From positions 3,410,001-3,474,000 of the forward strand of contig CP042279.1 in the NCBI GenBank assembly GCA_007858575.1: a stretch of DNA of 64,000 nt, written 5' to 3'. The notes beneath the pieces were generated by a model, which was not told the DNA's origin, did not search any database, and saw only the letters and a program-made list of their open reading frames with translations. Made by a program: the position numbers and the translations under genes. The first letter of the stretch is position 1. The number at the start of each line of letters is the position of its first letter. This stretch comes from Streptomyces sp. WAC08241 (GTDB taxonomy: Bacteria > Actinomycetota > Actinomycetes > Streptomycetales > Streptomycetaceae). This document shows positions 1 to 11,465 of the stretch, piece by piece.

Positions 1-1155
1 GGGCGGTGCGGAACGGCACCCCCGGGCCACGAGCCGGTTGGCGATGACGGTGGCGGTGACGAAGCCCTCCCGGGCCCGTTGCTCCATGCGCGCCCGGACC
101 GGCCGGGCGCCGCCGACGAGGGGCTGGGTGAGCAGGACGGAGTCCCGTACGGCGGCGAGCGCGGGCCAGCCCGCGCCGACGGCCTCGGTGCCGACCTCGA
201 TGGAGTTGGTGAACGGCGTCGACTTCATGGCGGCGGCCGAGGCCGTCCAGGCGCCGACGGCGAGCGCGGCCTTCGCCTTGACGTGCTCCAGGAGGAAGGC
301 GTTGCGCTTCTGGGGCATGGCGGAGCTGCCGCCGACGAGCCGCTCGGGGAACTCCACGAACGCGAACTCCTGGGTGCTCCACAGTTGGAGGTCGGTCGCG
401 AGCCGGCTGAGCGTGAGGGCTGCCGACGCGGCCGCCGCCACCGCGCGCAGCATGGTGTCGCGGGCGGCGACGGCGTCGGTGGCGTGCAGCGGCCCGTGCG
501 GGAAGCCGAGGAGCTCGGCGGTGCGGTCCGGGTCGATGGGCAGGTCGGTGCCGGCCACCGCGCCGGCGCCGAGGGGCACCGGTCGAGGTGGTCGAGGACG
601 TGCCCGAGGGCGTCGGCGTCCCGGTCGAGCGCGGTGGCGATGCCGGCCAGGTAGTAGCCGTAGCTGACGGGCATCGCGGGCTGGAAGTGGGTGTAGACGG
701 GCATGACGACGGAGCGGTGGGCGCGGGCCCGGAGAGCAGCACGGCCTGGAGCCGCAGCACCTCGCCGAGGAGGTCGGTGAGTTCGGCGCGCAGCCTGAGG
801 GCCGTGACGGTGGCCTTGATGTCGTTGCGGGAACGGCCGGTGTGCAGCTTCCCGCCGACCTCGGCGCCGAGTTCGGCGACCAGGTGGCCCTCGTACATGA
901 GGTAGAGGCCGCGCGGGGCGGGCAGCTCGTACAGGGAGGTGAAGCCGTCGGCCCGCAGCGCGGTGATCCGGCGCAGGAGGGCGGCCGCCGCCTCGCGCGG
1001 CAGCAGGCCGCACTCGGTGAGCATCACCACGTGCGCCAGGTCGACGGTGGTGGTGGCGCCGAGTTCCCGGCGGATGTCCTCGGGTCCGGACTCGCCGTAG
1101 ACGACCCGCCGGGTGCGGGGCCGAGGGTGGCGGTCAGACGTCCGGTGCCGCTCAC
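1..1155 (-). CDS. Argininosuccinate lyase-like enzyme, partial at window edge
   Basis: Member of the fumarase/argininosuccinate lyase superfamily (beta-elimination releasing fumarate or a similar product). Blocks read in order: KLHTGRSRND near 820, YTHFQPAMPVSYG near 680, and the mobile catalytic-serine loop GGSSAMPQKRN near 315. ArgH loops usually read SSxMPQKKNPD. Here the loop is followed by AFLLEHVKAK and then FTNSIEVGTEA, so a specialised lyase is more likely than housekeeping ArgH. The GTG start at 1155 overlaps the TGA of the upstream PLP-enzyme gene (GTGA), so the two are probably translationally coupled and may act on one substrate. Frame changes near 1112, 737, 580 and 25 look like single-base errors. 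The C-terminus lies outside the window. Confidence 0.75.
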
Positions 1156-2226
1156 GAGAGGGCCCGCTCGAGGAGCGGCCTGCCGGTGCGCGGGACGGTG
1201 CCGGGCACCTCGTCGTAGGCGCGGCGGTTCCAGGCGAAGCGGGCCCAGCCTCTCCGGCCTCGGCGGGCGAGGTGACGGTGGCGGGCTCGGTGGGCGGGCC
1301 GTCGAGGCGCAGGCCGTTCTCGGTGAGCCAGGCGTCGTCGTAGACGGTGGCCTGGTAGCGGTAGCCCTCGTCCGGCAGCATCACGACGCACAGGCGGTCG
1401 GGGTGGCGGTCGGCCCACCACTGGGCGACGAGGTGGGAGGCGCCGCTGGTCGGGCCCCTGGAAGAGGGCGTGGCGGGCGTGGAGCGAGCGGGTCTGGGCG
1501 TACGCCTCGGCCGCCGAGCACCAGTGGATCTCGTCGAAGACCCCGTGGTCGAGGTTGGCGGGCCAGAGGCTGTTGCCGAGGCCGCGCAGGCCCCGGGGAC
1601 CGTCGGGCTGGCCGAAGAGGACGCTGCGGTGGCTGTCGACGCCGATGGCGCGGGTGTCGGGGTGTGCTCGCGCAGCCCGCGGACGGTGCCGCACATGGAG
1701 CCGCCGGAGCCGACGGGCCCGACGAGGCAGTCGACGTCCCCGAGGGTGCGGTGGAGCATCTCGGCGACGACGCCGTAGGAGCGGGGTTGTCGGGGTTGCT
1801 GTACTGCTCCGGGCAGAAGGTGTCGGGGAGTTCGGCGCGGATCTCGGCGAGGCGGCGCAGCCGCGCCTCCTGGAACCCGCCGACGGCCGCGGGCTCCGGG
1901 CAGATCTCCACGCGGGCCCCGAGGTCGGTGAGCCGGCGGTAGAGGTGGGGGTCGATGGCCGGGTCGCTGACCAGGATCAGTTCGCGCTCCATGAGGGCGC
2001 ACTGCATCGCGAGGGCGAGGCCGAAGGTGCCCGAGGTGGTCTCGACGACGACGGTGCCGTCGCCGAGTTCACCGCGCCGGTCGGCGCTCTGGAGGATGTA
2101 GTGGGCCGGGAGCAGCTTCATCAGCGTGAAGACGGCCCCGTAGAGGTTGGGGCCGAGTCGGACGAGGCGGGGGATCATCTGCGCCTCGGTGATCGAGTGG
2201 TACGTCGCGGTGGTCACCGTCGTCAT
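1152..2226 (-). CDS. PLP-dependent cysteine synthase-family enzyme
   Basis: Fold-type II pyridoxal-phosphate enzyme (O-acetylserine sulfhydrylase/cystathionine beta-synthase family). Near the N-terminus the Schiff-base lysine is probably the K of LMKLLPAHYIL, aligned with the usual KDRPAYYML stretch. The cofactor phosphate loop follows as ETTSGTFG (usually TSGNTG), and the glycine loop GPVGSGGSMCGT lies mid-protein. The full unit of about 358 codons needs frame changes near 1780, 1455 and 1250. A GGGAG ribosome site precedes the ATG at 2226. The gene is coupled to the lyase downstream and lies just after an ABC ATPase and a LuxR regulator, which suggests a small biosynthetic locus for an unusual amino acid. 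The substrate cannot be read from sequence. Confidence 0.78.
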
Positions 2227-2334
2227 GGGAGCTCCCAGGGGGTTCGGCGCGGGCCGGCGCGCCGGGTCCGGAGTCCGGGGGCGGGCCGGCGGGGCCGGGC
2301 GGTCGGGTCGAGATCTGGTAGAGGATCCAGAGGT

Positions 2335-3359
2335 TCACGGGCGACGGCCTCCCGGCCGTGGCGGTGCCGGAGGGCCGGGGCGCCGGGGCGGGGGCCCCGG
2401 CGCGCGCCGTCGGGTCCGGCGTCGTCCGTTCGGCCAGGGCGAGGTACACGTCGTCGAGGGTCGGCTCGGTGAGGGAGATCTCCGTGATGCCGACGCCCGC
2501 CTCGTCGAGGGCCCGGACGACCTCGGCGAGGGCGGCGGAGGCGCGCACCGGCACGAGGACCGTGCCGTCGGGCTCGCCGGCACGGGGTCGAGCCCGGCCC
2601 GGCGCAGCGCCGCGGCGGCGGCGCCGGCCCGGCCGGGGTCGGTGAGCCGGGCGCGGACGCTGCTGCCGCCGAGCCGCGCCTTGAGTTCGGGCACGGTGCC
2701 GTCGGCGATGGTCCGGCCCCGCCCGAGCACGATGACCCGGTCGGCGAGCTGTTCGGCCTCCTCCAGGTACTGCGTGGTGAGGAGGACCGTGGTGCCCTCG
2801 GCGACCCGGACGCGGACCAGGTCCCAGAGGGCGCCGCGGCTCACCGGGTCGAGGCCGGTGGTGGGTTCGTCGAGGAAGAGGACCTGCGGGTCGCCGACGA
2901 AGCTGCTGGCGAGGTCGAGGCGGCGGCGCATGCCGCCGGAGTAGGTGCCGGCGGGCCGGCCGGCCGCGGCGGTGAGGTCGAACGCGTCGAGGAGTTCGTC
3001 GGCCCGGTGGCGGGCCTCGGCGCGGCCGGCGCCGAGCAGCCGGGCGACGAGGACGAGGTTGTCCCGGCCGGTGAGGCCTTCGTCGACGGCGGCGAACTGG
3101 CCGGTGAGGCCGATCCGCCGGCGCACCTCGCGGGCCTCGCGGACCACGTCGTGCCCGGCGACGCGGGCGGTGCCCGAGGTGGGGGAAGGGCCGTCGCGAG
3201 GATGCTCACCAGGGTGCTCTTCCCCGCCCCGTTGTGCCCGAGGAGACAGAGCACCTCCCCTTTTCCTATGCGGAAACTGACTCCACCGAGCGCCTGCGTG
3301 CTGCCAAAGGACCGGCTTATTTCCATCGCTTCGATCATCACGCTGTTCACCGGATTCAA
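2335..3359 (-). CDS. DrrA-type ABC transporter ATP-binding protein
   Basis: ATPase subunit of a daunorubicin-resistance-type (DrrA) ABC exporter, which powers efflux together with a separate membrane permease. Walker A is GHNGAGKST, the signature is [12 protein letters not shown], Walker B is [12 protein letters not shown], and a C-terminal DrrA-like segment reads [18 protein letters not shown]. The length of about 340 residues fits the family. Frames change near 3190 and 2580, and the exact stop is uncertain because the C-terminal frame is shifted. No permease gene follows, because the PLP-enzyme gene starts next. The partner may be elsewhere, or the locus may be incomplete. It lies downstream of the LuxR-type gene on the same strand. 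Confidence 0.85.
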
Positions 3360-3456
3360 TTCCTCGCTGCGAGCGGTTGGACACCGAAGGAGATGACCCC
3401 GAATTCCTACATTTCCCGGCCTTCGCGCGGCAAGGAGCCTTACAGCAAGCTGCCAT

Positions 3457-4289
3457 TCACCCGGCGGCGCGGGCCGGGCGTTCCAGCGCGGCGGACGAGA
3501 GGAGCCCCAGTTCGACGGCGCGGGCGCCCGCCTGGAAGCGGGAGTTGGCGCCGAGTTCGCGGGTGATCTCGGCGACGTTCCTGCGGTAGGTGCGCACGGA
3601 CATGCCGAGCTCCCGGGCGGCGACCTCGTCGGTGCGTCCGGAGCTGAGGGCGAGCAGGATCCGGCGGGCGACGTCGCTGCGGGTGCGCTCGCTCAGCCGG
3701 CGGTGGTCGGAGAGCGGGGCGCTGCCGTGCCAGGAGGCCGTGAAGAGGGTGCGCAGATTGCGCAGGACGGCCGGGGAGCGCATCAGGACGGCCTCGCGGG
3801 AGGGCCCCGCGGTGCGCGACCAGACCACGCCGGCCAGGCCGTCCGCGAGGACGGCGTCCTGGAGGGGCGCGCGGTCAGCCGCACCTCGACGGCGGGCGCG
3901 TACTTGTCGAGGCGCTCCAGGAGGAGGCGGTTCCCGAGGACCTCGGTCCGGGCGAGCAGCCTGACGTCGACGCCGCGCGCGGCGGCCCGGCCGAGGGCGG
4001 CGACGAGGCGTGCGGTCCCCTCGTCGTGGTGGCCGGAGAGGGCGACGGCGAGGGAGCGGGCGGCGGACCCGACCACGCGCTCGGCGGTCTCGGTTCCCTC
4101 GTCGGGTTCGAGCGCGGTCAGCAGGCGGCCTTCGGTGCGGTGCCGGTCGACAGCGGTCTCGACGAGCCTCCGGGCCTCCAGCAGCATGCGTTCTATGTCG
4201 CCGTCGGACATTTCGCTGCCGATTGTTCCCGGACGCCCGGCGGACGCGGAAACGAAGACCTCTGGATCATTGAAAGAAATACCCTGCAC
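3457..4289 (-). CDS. LuxR-family transcriptional regulator
   Basis: Probable DNA-binding regulator of about 277 residues. The C-terminus holds a LuxR-type helix-turn-helix: RILLALSSGRTDEVAARELG followed by MSVRTYRRNVAEI and a final helix ending RAVELGLL. The N-terminal half, with VDVRLLARTEVLGNR and a helical stretch, resembles the PLD/TrmB-like ligand segment of Streptomyces orphan LuxR regulators, and no receiver phosphorylation site is visible. Frame changes near 3870. The GTG at 4289 has a GGGGGAG site very close upstream; an internal ATG (MSDGDIERML) is an alternative start. It probably controls the ABC/PLP/lyase genes downstream on the same strand, which is inference from position. Confidence 0.75.
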
Positions 4290-4421
4290 AGCTCCCCCTG
4301 ATGTGTGAGTTCATCCGCAACGACGACCACGGTAGGAGTGGATTTCCGAGCGGGTCAAACAGTTGCAGGACGGAGCAAACACGAGGAGCCGTGGAGGGAG
4401 TGCCTCCCACCGGCACCGGTC

Positions 4422-5041
4422 TCAGGAGAGCCGGCCGCCGTAGTCGGGCAGCTTGACGTCGCGCTCCGAGTGACCGCCTTCGAAGTCCGTGGCGTTGTTC
4501 CCGATGTTCGCGATGATCGCGTAGCCCCGGGCCTCGATGTCGGCCCGCTTGGCCGCCTTGTACGCGCCGGTGCCGCCGAACAGGTCGGGGAGCGAGCGCT
4601 GGTAGAGACCGGTCACCGGGTAGCCGGCGTGGGTGAGGTTCGCCTTGGTGACCAGCTCGATGATCCCGGGCCGGGCGGTGACGAAGAAGACGGCGACGCC
4701 GCGGTCGTGGGCGTAGCGCGCGAGGTCGAGGACGGGCGCGACGGCCGGCGACGGCGGGAACGGGTGGAAGTGCGTCTCCAGGGACGTGTTGTCGATGTCG
4801 AGGACGATCGCCTGCTTCTGCCCGCCCTGGGCTATGCGGTTCTCGATGTGGGGCGGGCCCGGCCGACGGCGGCGCGGACGTCGGCGTCCCAGGTGGCGTA
4901 GTCCACGTCGTCGGCGCTCGCACCGAACGCGCGCTGCTCCGCCGGGGCTTGGGCGGCCGCCGTGCCGGTCGCTCCGAGCACCGTCAGCGACACCGCCGCC
5001 AGAAGGGTGCCCAGACGCGTCTTCCGTGTTGCCGCGGTCAT
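4422..5041 (-). CDS. Secreted HAD-superfamily acid phosphatase
   Basis: Exported phosphatase of the HAD class B/plant acid phosphatase type. The N-terminus is a signal peptide (two charged residues, hydrophobic LLAAVSLTVLGATG, cleavage near AAAQA). Motif I is IVLDIDNTSLETH (the nucleophile and acid aspartates are both present). A second motif reads FFVTARPG, and the C-terminal block is NIGNNATDFEGGHSE. About 206 residues once a frameshift near 4860 is repaired. A Streptomyces-typical secreted enzyme that releases phosphate from organic esters. It is monocistronic, with no link to its neighbours visible. Confidence 0.85.
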
Positions 5042-5552
5042 GCTTCCTCCGTGTCTAGGGCCACGGCCGGGAGACCGTGGTCACGGCAGGACGCTAGGAC
5101 GACGGCGGAGGACACCGCGACGCCCGTGACCACAAGTGGTGACGTCCTGTCGCCCCGAAGGCCGGAAGACCGGAAGGCGTCGCCCCGATCCGTTCCGGAT
5201 TCCCCTTCCCTGACAGCTAGTTGCCAGGAAGAACGACCGCCGACACCACTCCGGAAGGGCCTCGTCGCCGTCTTCGGAGCCCCGCGTCCCTCGACGGTCC
5301 GGTGGGTAGGGAAAGGGTCCTCCGACGAACGACTTCAAGGCGATCAACGGCCAGGTCCGGGACGGACTCGTGTCCCGGGAGGCGGTCACCCGCCTGCGGA
5401 GCGACGATCCCGTTCGCCACCGGCGCGAGCTCCAGCGGGCCCCTCACCGCTCTTCGTCGCGGCCACCCGCTCCCGGGACGGCCCCACCGTCTTCCGGCAC
5501 GGCCGTCCGAGCCCGTTTTCCGGGCCTCTCACGCGTTCGCCCGCTTCATGAA
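5042..5552. other. Intergenic stretch without a supported gene
   Basis: About 510 bases between the divergent start of the HAD phosphatase and the terminator of the Gre-like gene. Short open frames exist on both strands, but none has a ribosome site, family motif or plausible composition. I see nothing else in it. Confidence 0.5.
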
Positions 5553-5581
5553 CACACCGGGCGGCTGAGCCGCCCGGTGTG
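5553..5581 (-). terminator. Hairpin terminator after the Gre-like gene
   Basis: Perfect 13-bp inverted repeat (left arm CACACCGGGCGGC, loop TGA, right arm GCCGCCCGGTGTG) just past the stop of the minus-strand Gre-like gene at 5599. No U-tract, as is common in Streptomyces. Confidence 0.8.
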
Positions 5582-5598
5582 CCGGAGCCCATGGCCTT

Positions 5599-6050
5599 TC
5601 AGTCGCGGACGTACCGGATGTGGGCGGTTCGCCGCTTCCCCGAGCCGTCTTCGTACTCGATCGTGGAGCCGGCCGTGGACCACAGCAGGGCGACGGCGAG
5701 GGGCGTGAACGGGCTGAGCACCTCGCCCTCCTCCGTCGCCGGGCTCTGAGAAGTGATCTCGCACTCCTCGACGTCCGTCGACCTGTCGAAGGCGAGGCCG
5801 ACCAGGCAGCCGGGGCGACCATCCGTCCGCCGGTCGCACGGGAAGTGGAGGGCACCGCCCTGAGGAGGGCCTCCAGGAAGGCGGCGCGCTCCTTGAGCTG
5901 CGCGCACCGCTTCTCCCGGCGTCGCCGGTTGTCGGCGCGCACCCGGTAGTCGGTGGCGGTGTCCAGGGGTTCCGGCTGCCGCAGGTATTCGCGGATCTGG
6001 GACAGTTCGTTCTCGACGCGGCGACGGGACGTCTCGGCCAGTGCTGTCAC
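5599..6050 (-). CDS. GreA/GreB-like transcription factor
   Basis: Small Gre-like protein of about 150 residues. An N-terminal charged helical hairpin (ETSRRRVENELSQIREYL, then KRCAQLKERAAFLEALL) matches the coiled coil by which Gre factors reach into the RNA polymerase secondary channel. The C-terminal half ends LSPFTPLAVALLWSTAGST and then a GSGKRRTAHIRYV strand, like the FKBP-like Gre domain. The acidic residues at the tip of a true GreA hairpin are not obvious, so cleavage activity is uncertain. The GTG start at 6050 overlaps the stop of the giant helicase gene (GTGA), showing translational coupling with a defence-type protein. Frame changes near 5860. Confidence 0.68.
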
Positions 6051-9000
6051 CGGGTACCGGGTGACAGGGCGGTCTCGCCGCGTCGCGGAGGCGGTACGGT
6101 TCCGCTCCGCCGCGCGGAGAGAGCGGAGACGCCGACGTCCCTCGTTCCGGTGGCACGGGCCGAAGGGGGCCGCTGTGCGGGTCCGCTCGGCGGTTCGGCT
6201 CGCGGTGACGAAACCGTCAGCGACGGTGCCTCGGGTCCCGCCGAGCCGCGTGCGACCACGCGCGGGTCACCGGAGCTCGTCCTGACGAGTGCCACCGCGC
6301 GTTCGACGGCAGCACGGAGCCGGGCTTCGGCTCCGGACCGGTCACGGTACCAATCGGTGCCCCAGATCCGGTGGAGCTCCCAGCCGAGCCCCCGCAGCAC
6401 TCCTTCGCGCAGCCGGTCACGGTCGCGGGCGGCCTTCGAGGAGTGGTACATGGCGCCGTCGCACTCCACGCCCAGCGCGTACAGCCCCGGCCGGTCCGGA
6501 TGCCGGATGCCCAGGTCGATGCGGTAGCCGGCGACGCCGACCTGGGGTTGTACGTCGTGGCCCCAGTTGCGGAGCACCGCCAGTACGGATTCCTCGAACG
6601 GGCTCTCCGGCTGGGCGTCCGGGTCCACCGACCCCTGGGAGAGCACGGACGGACCGCTCTGTGCGTACCGCAGGTAGCGTCCGAAGTGCCGGAAGCTCTT
6701 GCTACCGGTGTCTCCCACCTCACCCGGTTCGAACGAGGCCACGACCTCCACGCGGTGGCGCGCCCGGGTCACGGCGACGTTCAGACGGCGCCAGCCGTCG
6801 GTCTTGTTCATCGGGCCGAAGTTCTTCGAGAACTTGCCCTGGGCGTCCGGGCCGTAGCCGACGGAGAGGATCATGACGTCCCGCTCGTCGCCCTGCACGC
6901 TCTCCAGGTTCTTGACGAAGAATCCGTTCAGCCGGTCCTCGGAGAAGCATTCGTCGAGGTCCGGCCGGCTCTGTCGTGCCGCGTCCACGGCGTCCTGGAT
7001 CGCAACGGCCTGGGACTGGGACAGGGCGACCACACCGAGCGACCTGCCCGGGCGCGTGCTGAAGTGGTGGATGACCCGGCGGGCCACCTCCGCCGCCTCC
7101 CCCGGGTTGTTCCGAGCGGCTGCACCGGAGCGGTAGAGGCCCTCCGCGGCACGGTAGAAGGCGACGCCGACGTCGTCCCCCTCGGCATGGGCACCCGGGA
7201 ACGTGGTCATCGACTCGTCGTAGAACTCACGGTTGCTGAAAGCGATCAGGTCCTCGTGGCGGCTGCGGTAGTGCCAGCGCAGCGACAGGCTCTCCAGCAG
7301 CCCGCTCGCCTTGCAGAGGTCCAGCACGGACGCGAACCTGTCCGGGGCCTCCTCGTCTCGACGTCCTCCTCGTCGTCGTCCGCCGAGGAGAAGAACGCGG
7401 TGGGCGGAAGCTGCTTCTGGTCACCGGCGACGATCAGCGCCCGGCCGCGGTAGACACAGTTGATGGCGTCCTGCGGCAGCACCTGCGACGCCTCGTCGAA
7501 GATCACCACGTCGAAGACGAAGTCGGGCGGCAGGAAGCGGCTCACGGTGAGCGGACTCATCATGAAGCACGGCTTGACCCGTGACACCGTGTCCCCGGCG
7601 GCTTCCAGCAACTCTCGTACGGGCTTGTGCCGGCTCTTCTTCTCGCCCTCGCGCTTGAGCAGCGCCGCACCCGGGGTGTTCGCGCTGCGGGGACGGCGGC
7701 CGTCGCACGCCTGGACGACGCGCAGACGGGCGTGGTCGGCCAGTTTCGCGTCCAGTTCCCTGAAGCCGGTCACCAGGTCGTCGCGGTCGGCGGACCGGGA
7801 GACGGCCAGTCGTCGGTCGGCCGTCATCTGGAGATCCGCCCAGGCGCGGAGCACCGCGCGTTCGGCCACGTCCGGGAAGTCTGCCGGAGCGACCCCGCGG
7901 CGCACCGCCCGGTCCACCAGGTCCCCGAGACCCAGACCGTCGAGGGCGCTGCGCCCGATGTCGTAGGCGCGCCACTCGTCGGGGCCGCCGCGGTCACCGT
8001 CCAGGACGGCGAGCGCCTTGACGGCCACGTCGTGACCACCGGTGAACGACCGGCGCAGCTCTTCGGCGCGTTCCGCCCGGAACAGGCCGGAAAGCGCCTC
8101 CGAGGCACGTGACCAGGCGTCCGCGGCGGCTTCCAGTTCCGTGTCGGGTCCCGCCCGGTAGAGGGTCTCGGCGGCGGATGCGCTCAGGGAGGCCTCCTGC
8201 CGAAGCGCGCACGACTCGCGCAGCGTGGTGAGCCAGTCCATGCCGGTGGTCAGGTCGGCGCCCCTGGTGTGCCGGTCCGCGTAGAGGTCTCCGAGGAGTT
8301 CCCGGTCCGTTTCCGCCCGGGACCGGAACTCGGCCACGGCGGCGCGCGCCGCTCGTACGGTGCGAACGGCCTCGCGGGCGGTGGTGAGGGTCCAGGTGCT
8401 CGACGCCGCGGCCCCGGCTCCGTCCTCGGCGGCTGTCCGCCCCACCGTCCGGATCAGGCGCTCCACGGCCCGGAGCGGCGCCACGTGGGCACGACTCCAC
8501 TGCGCGGCGGCACGGAGGCTTCCCGGTTCCAACTCGTACGACGGCCCGGGCACGGGCGGGAGCACCAGGGAATCCCGCCACTCGGCCAGCCGGGCGGCAG
8601 CCCGTTCCGCGGCGTTCCTCGCGGCAGCGCGCGGCTCCCCTCCGGAAGCCACCTCGCGTGCCAACGCGTCACGATCGACCACCCGGGGGCGAGACCGAGG
8701 ATCTCGTCCGCCCGTCCGACGAGGGAGCCCAGCCCCTGGAAATCGGTGCCCTCGCCCTGCCAGTGCTCGCCGAGGATCCCCGCGTGGCGGTCGACCTCGG
8801 CGGCCAGGTTCCGCGCCGCCTGCCGCCAGGCCACCGCCGCCGGCAGCGCGGCCAGCACCGCCTTGCTGCACTTGCCGCCTTCGGGAAGAAGCGACCGCAC
8901 CACCCGTCGGTCGGCGCGACATGCCGTGGTCAGCCTCGCCGTGATGGACCGGTGCACGGTGGCGAACCGGTGCGCCACGTCCTCGAGGGACTCCTCCTGC

Positions 9001-11264
9001 AACACCCGGTCGGTGAAGGACCCTTCGGCCTTGCTCCGTGCCTCGCGCAGCCGGTCGACGGCTTCGCGCAGAACCCGTGCGGCGGCCCTCGCGTCCTTCG
9101 CGCCCTCCTTGGTGAGCCATGCGGCCGGCGGCTTGGCGTCGTCGGCGTGCCCCGCCAGACCGGCGAGGCGACCCAGACGAAGGGCCTCGTCGCACGTTTC
9201 GGGTGCCGGAAGGCCGTACATCGCGGCCACCGCCGCCAGTGACGTGATCGCCTCGTCGAGTGCCGACGCGTCGGCTTCCAGCCGATCGCCGAGCTCGCGC
9301 GCGGCGTCCGCGGTGAGTGCACCGAGGTCGATCGCCGGGGGCAGCAGAGTGGCGAGAGCCGTCTCCTCCGGGCCCGGCGCGGGGTCCGTCCCGTCCGGCA
9401 GCCGGTTCCATGCCGCTCCGAGTGATCGCTCCGCCGAACGTTCGGCTTCGACGACCTCGTCCAGACGGCGCCGGAAGTCCGACACGTCCGTGATCAGACG
9501 GCGGTGGTCATCGGTCAGCCAGGAGAAGGGCAGCGTCGGCCGTCGACCGGCGACTCGGAGGAGGGCCGTCAGCCGGGACGCGTCCCGGACTCCCTCCCAG
9601 TCGAGTTCGGACAGGAGGGCCGCGTGCTCCAGTAGCCTCGTCGCCAGCTCGCCCAAGGTCTCGGTGGCGAGGTCGAGCGCCTGCAGCGGGTCTTCGCCGG
9701 CGGTCAGCCCGTACCAGGAGAACGCGGCGCCTTCGGCGGCGGGCCGCCACGACCTGCTGACCTGACGGGCGGCCGCGGTCGCCCGATCGAGCCGCTCGGC
9801 CGTGAGCGCCGCCGCGTCGAAAGTGGGGCCGGGGGCAGCGGGTGGGAATCGTCCAGGAGGGAGATCCGCCCCAGGACGTCGTGCAGGTTCGCGTCGAGGC
9901 CCGGGCGCGTCTCGTTCATCGCCGCCGCGTATCCGGAGAGCTCCTTGCGCATCTGTCGCGCACGCTGGAGGTCCGCCTGGGCGCTGCCGGGCGGTGCGGC
10001 GAGGCGCCAGTAGCGCTTGGCCGAGTTCCTGCGCCACTTGCTTCCGGGCCGTGTTGTTGCTGTGCAACGCCAGGACGTAGTCGTCGAGGCCGACGTCGCC
10101 GAGGCGGTTGCGGACCACGTCGAGGGCAGCGGCCTTCTCGCTGACGAACAGCACGGTGCGGCCCTTCTCCAGCAGGCCCGCGATCATGTTGGTGATCGTC
10201 TGGCTCTTACCGGTGCCGGGCGGTCCGTCCATCACGAAGCTGCGGCCTTCGAGCGCGGCGGCGACGCACTGCCGTTGGGACGAGTCCGCGTCGAGCACGA
10301 GCGGAGCGTTCTCGGGCGGCTGAACCTCGTCGATGCGGTCCGCGTCGACGGGTTCGAAGGCGAAGGTTCCGGATGCGATCCCCGAGTCGGCGCCGAGCCC
10401 GATGGCTCGCACGAGGTCACTGGCCCGGACCCGGTCGGTGTTGTCCAGGAGGTCCCGGTACATGACCTCCTTGCTGGAGTTGAACGTGTCCAGCACGACC
10501 CGGTCGGTGACCTTCCAACCGCGCATCCCGGAGACCGCGTTCCGTATCCGCGCGATCAGAGCCGGAACGTCCCGGTGGTCCACCTGGTCGACGCTCGGCC
10601 AGGTGATGCCCAGCTCGCCCATCTTGATGGCGAGGGCCGGGTTGAGAGACGGTTCCTCATTCGTGTTGACCTTCAGGACGTACGAGTCTCCACGACGCCG
10701 CTCCAGAACGACCGGCACGATCACCAAGGGCGAACTGAAGCTCTTCTCCGCGGACGAGGCCGGCGTCCAGTCGAGGAATCCCACGCCGAGATGGAGAACC
10801 CAGAGGCCGTAATCATTGAACTTCTCCCGCGCGACCAGGGCCAGGCGCCGGAGGTGCCGAGCCTGCTCGGCCTGGGTGGTCTTGGAGGTCGTGAGCTGCA
10901 CGCCGGGACGGACGGCTCCGACTCCCGCCCGGGACGCGGGGGTGTCGATCGCCCTGGCGCCGGCGGTGGAGCCGGTCGGGACCGCCTTGGCGGCGGGCAC
11001 CGAACCGACGGTCCCGTCCTCGGGCTCCTCTTCCCGCACGACAGAGAAGGTGCAGCCCCGGGAGAGTCCTTCCAGCACTCCGGTGAGCCCGGGCTCGACC
11101 AGGTCCATGCCCGCGGACGAGGAGCGGCGCTGGTAGTTGAGCAACCGGTTGCGAAGACTCAGGTCAATGAGCGAGTCCCGCCATGAGGCGAGCAGCTTGT
11201 CCAGCCGAGCGCGGTCCGTGGCAGGCAGCGAGCCTTGACGGGGCATGTAGCGCAGCTCCCTCAC
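6047..11264 (-). CDS. DUF4011-helicase-Vsr giant protein (Hhe-type defence)
   Basis: About 1739 residues. The N-terminal DUF4011 segment reads LASWRDSLIDLSLRNRLLNY. An SF1 (Upf1-like) helicase follows, with Walker A GPPGTGKSQTITNM near 10220, Walker B VVIFDEASQVLPQD near 7490 and AGDQKQLPPTAFF, interrupted by a long coiled insert. Motif V/VI-type sequence MILSVGYGPD and NVAVTRARHR lies near 6780-6870. The C-terminus is a Vsr/PD-(D/E)XK nuclease: FEESVLAVLRNWGHDVQPQV, YRIDLGIRHPD, VECDGAMYHSSKAARDRDRL and RIWGTDWY. This DUF4011-helicase-Vsr order is the architecture catalogued as the Hhe antiphage system. It probably unwinds and cuts invading DNA. Frames change near 10010, 8680, 7985, 7345 and elsewhere. 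The only coupled partner is the Gre-like gene downstream. Confidence 0.85.
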
Positions 11265-11465
11265 TGTGGAGATGCCGTGAAGGCACGAGACGAAATGGGT
11301 GAAGCATAGCGGCGCGTCGCTCCCGCGTCCGGGGGAGATCGCCAGGAGGACGGGAACAGCGCGGAGGAGGCGGGGCGGAGGCGGGACGGCAGGGCTCCGG
11401 AAGGTGCGACCTGCCTCCCTGCCGACCGTTCCGCGCCCCCGGAGAGTCGGCTTGAAGCTCGCCGG

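Noticed and set aside
5081..5389. Minus-strand frame of 102 codons upstream of the Gre-like gene terminator
   Set aside because: No ribosome site, low-complexity basic composition and no recognisable motif.
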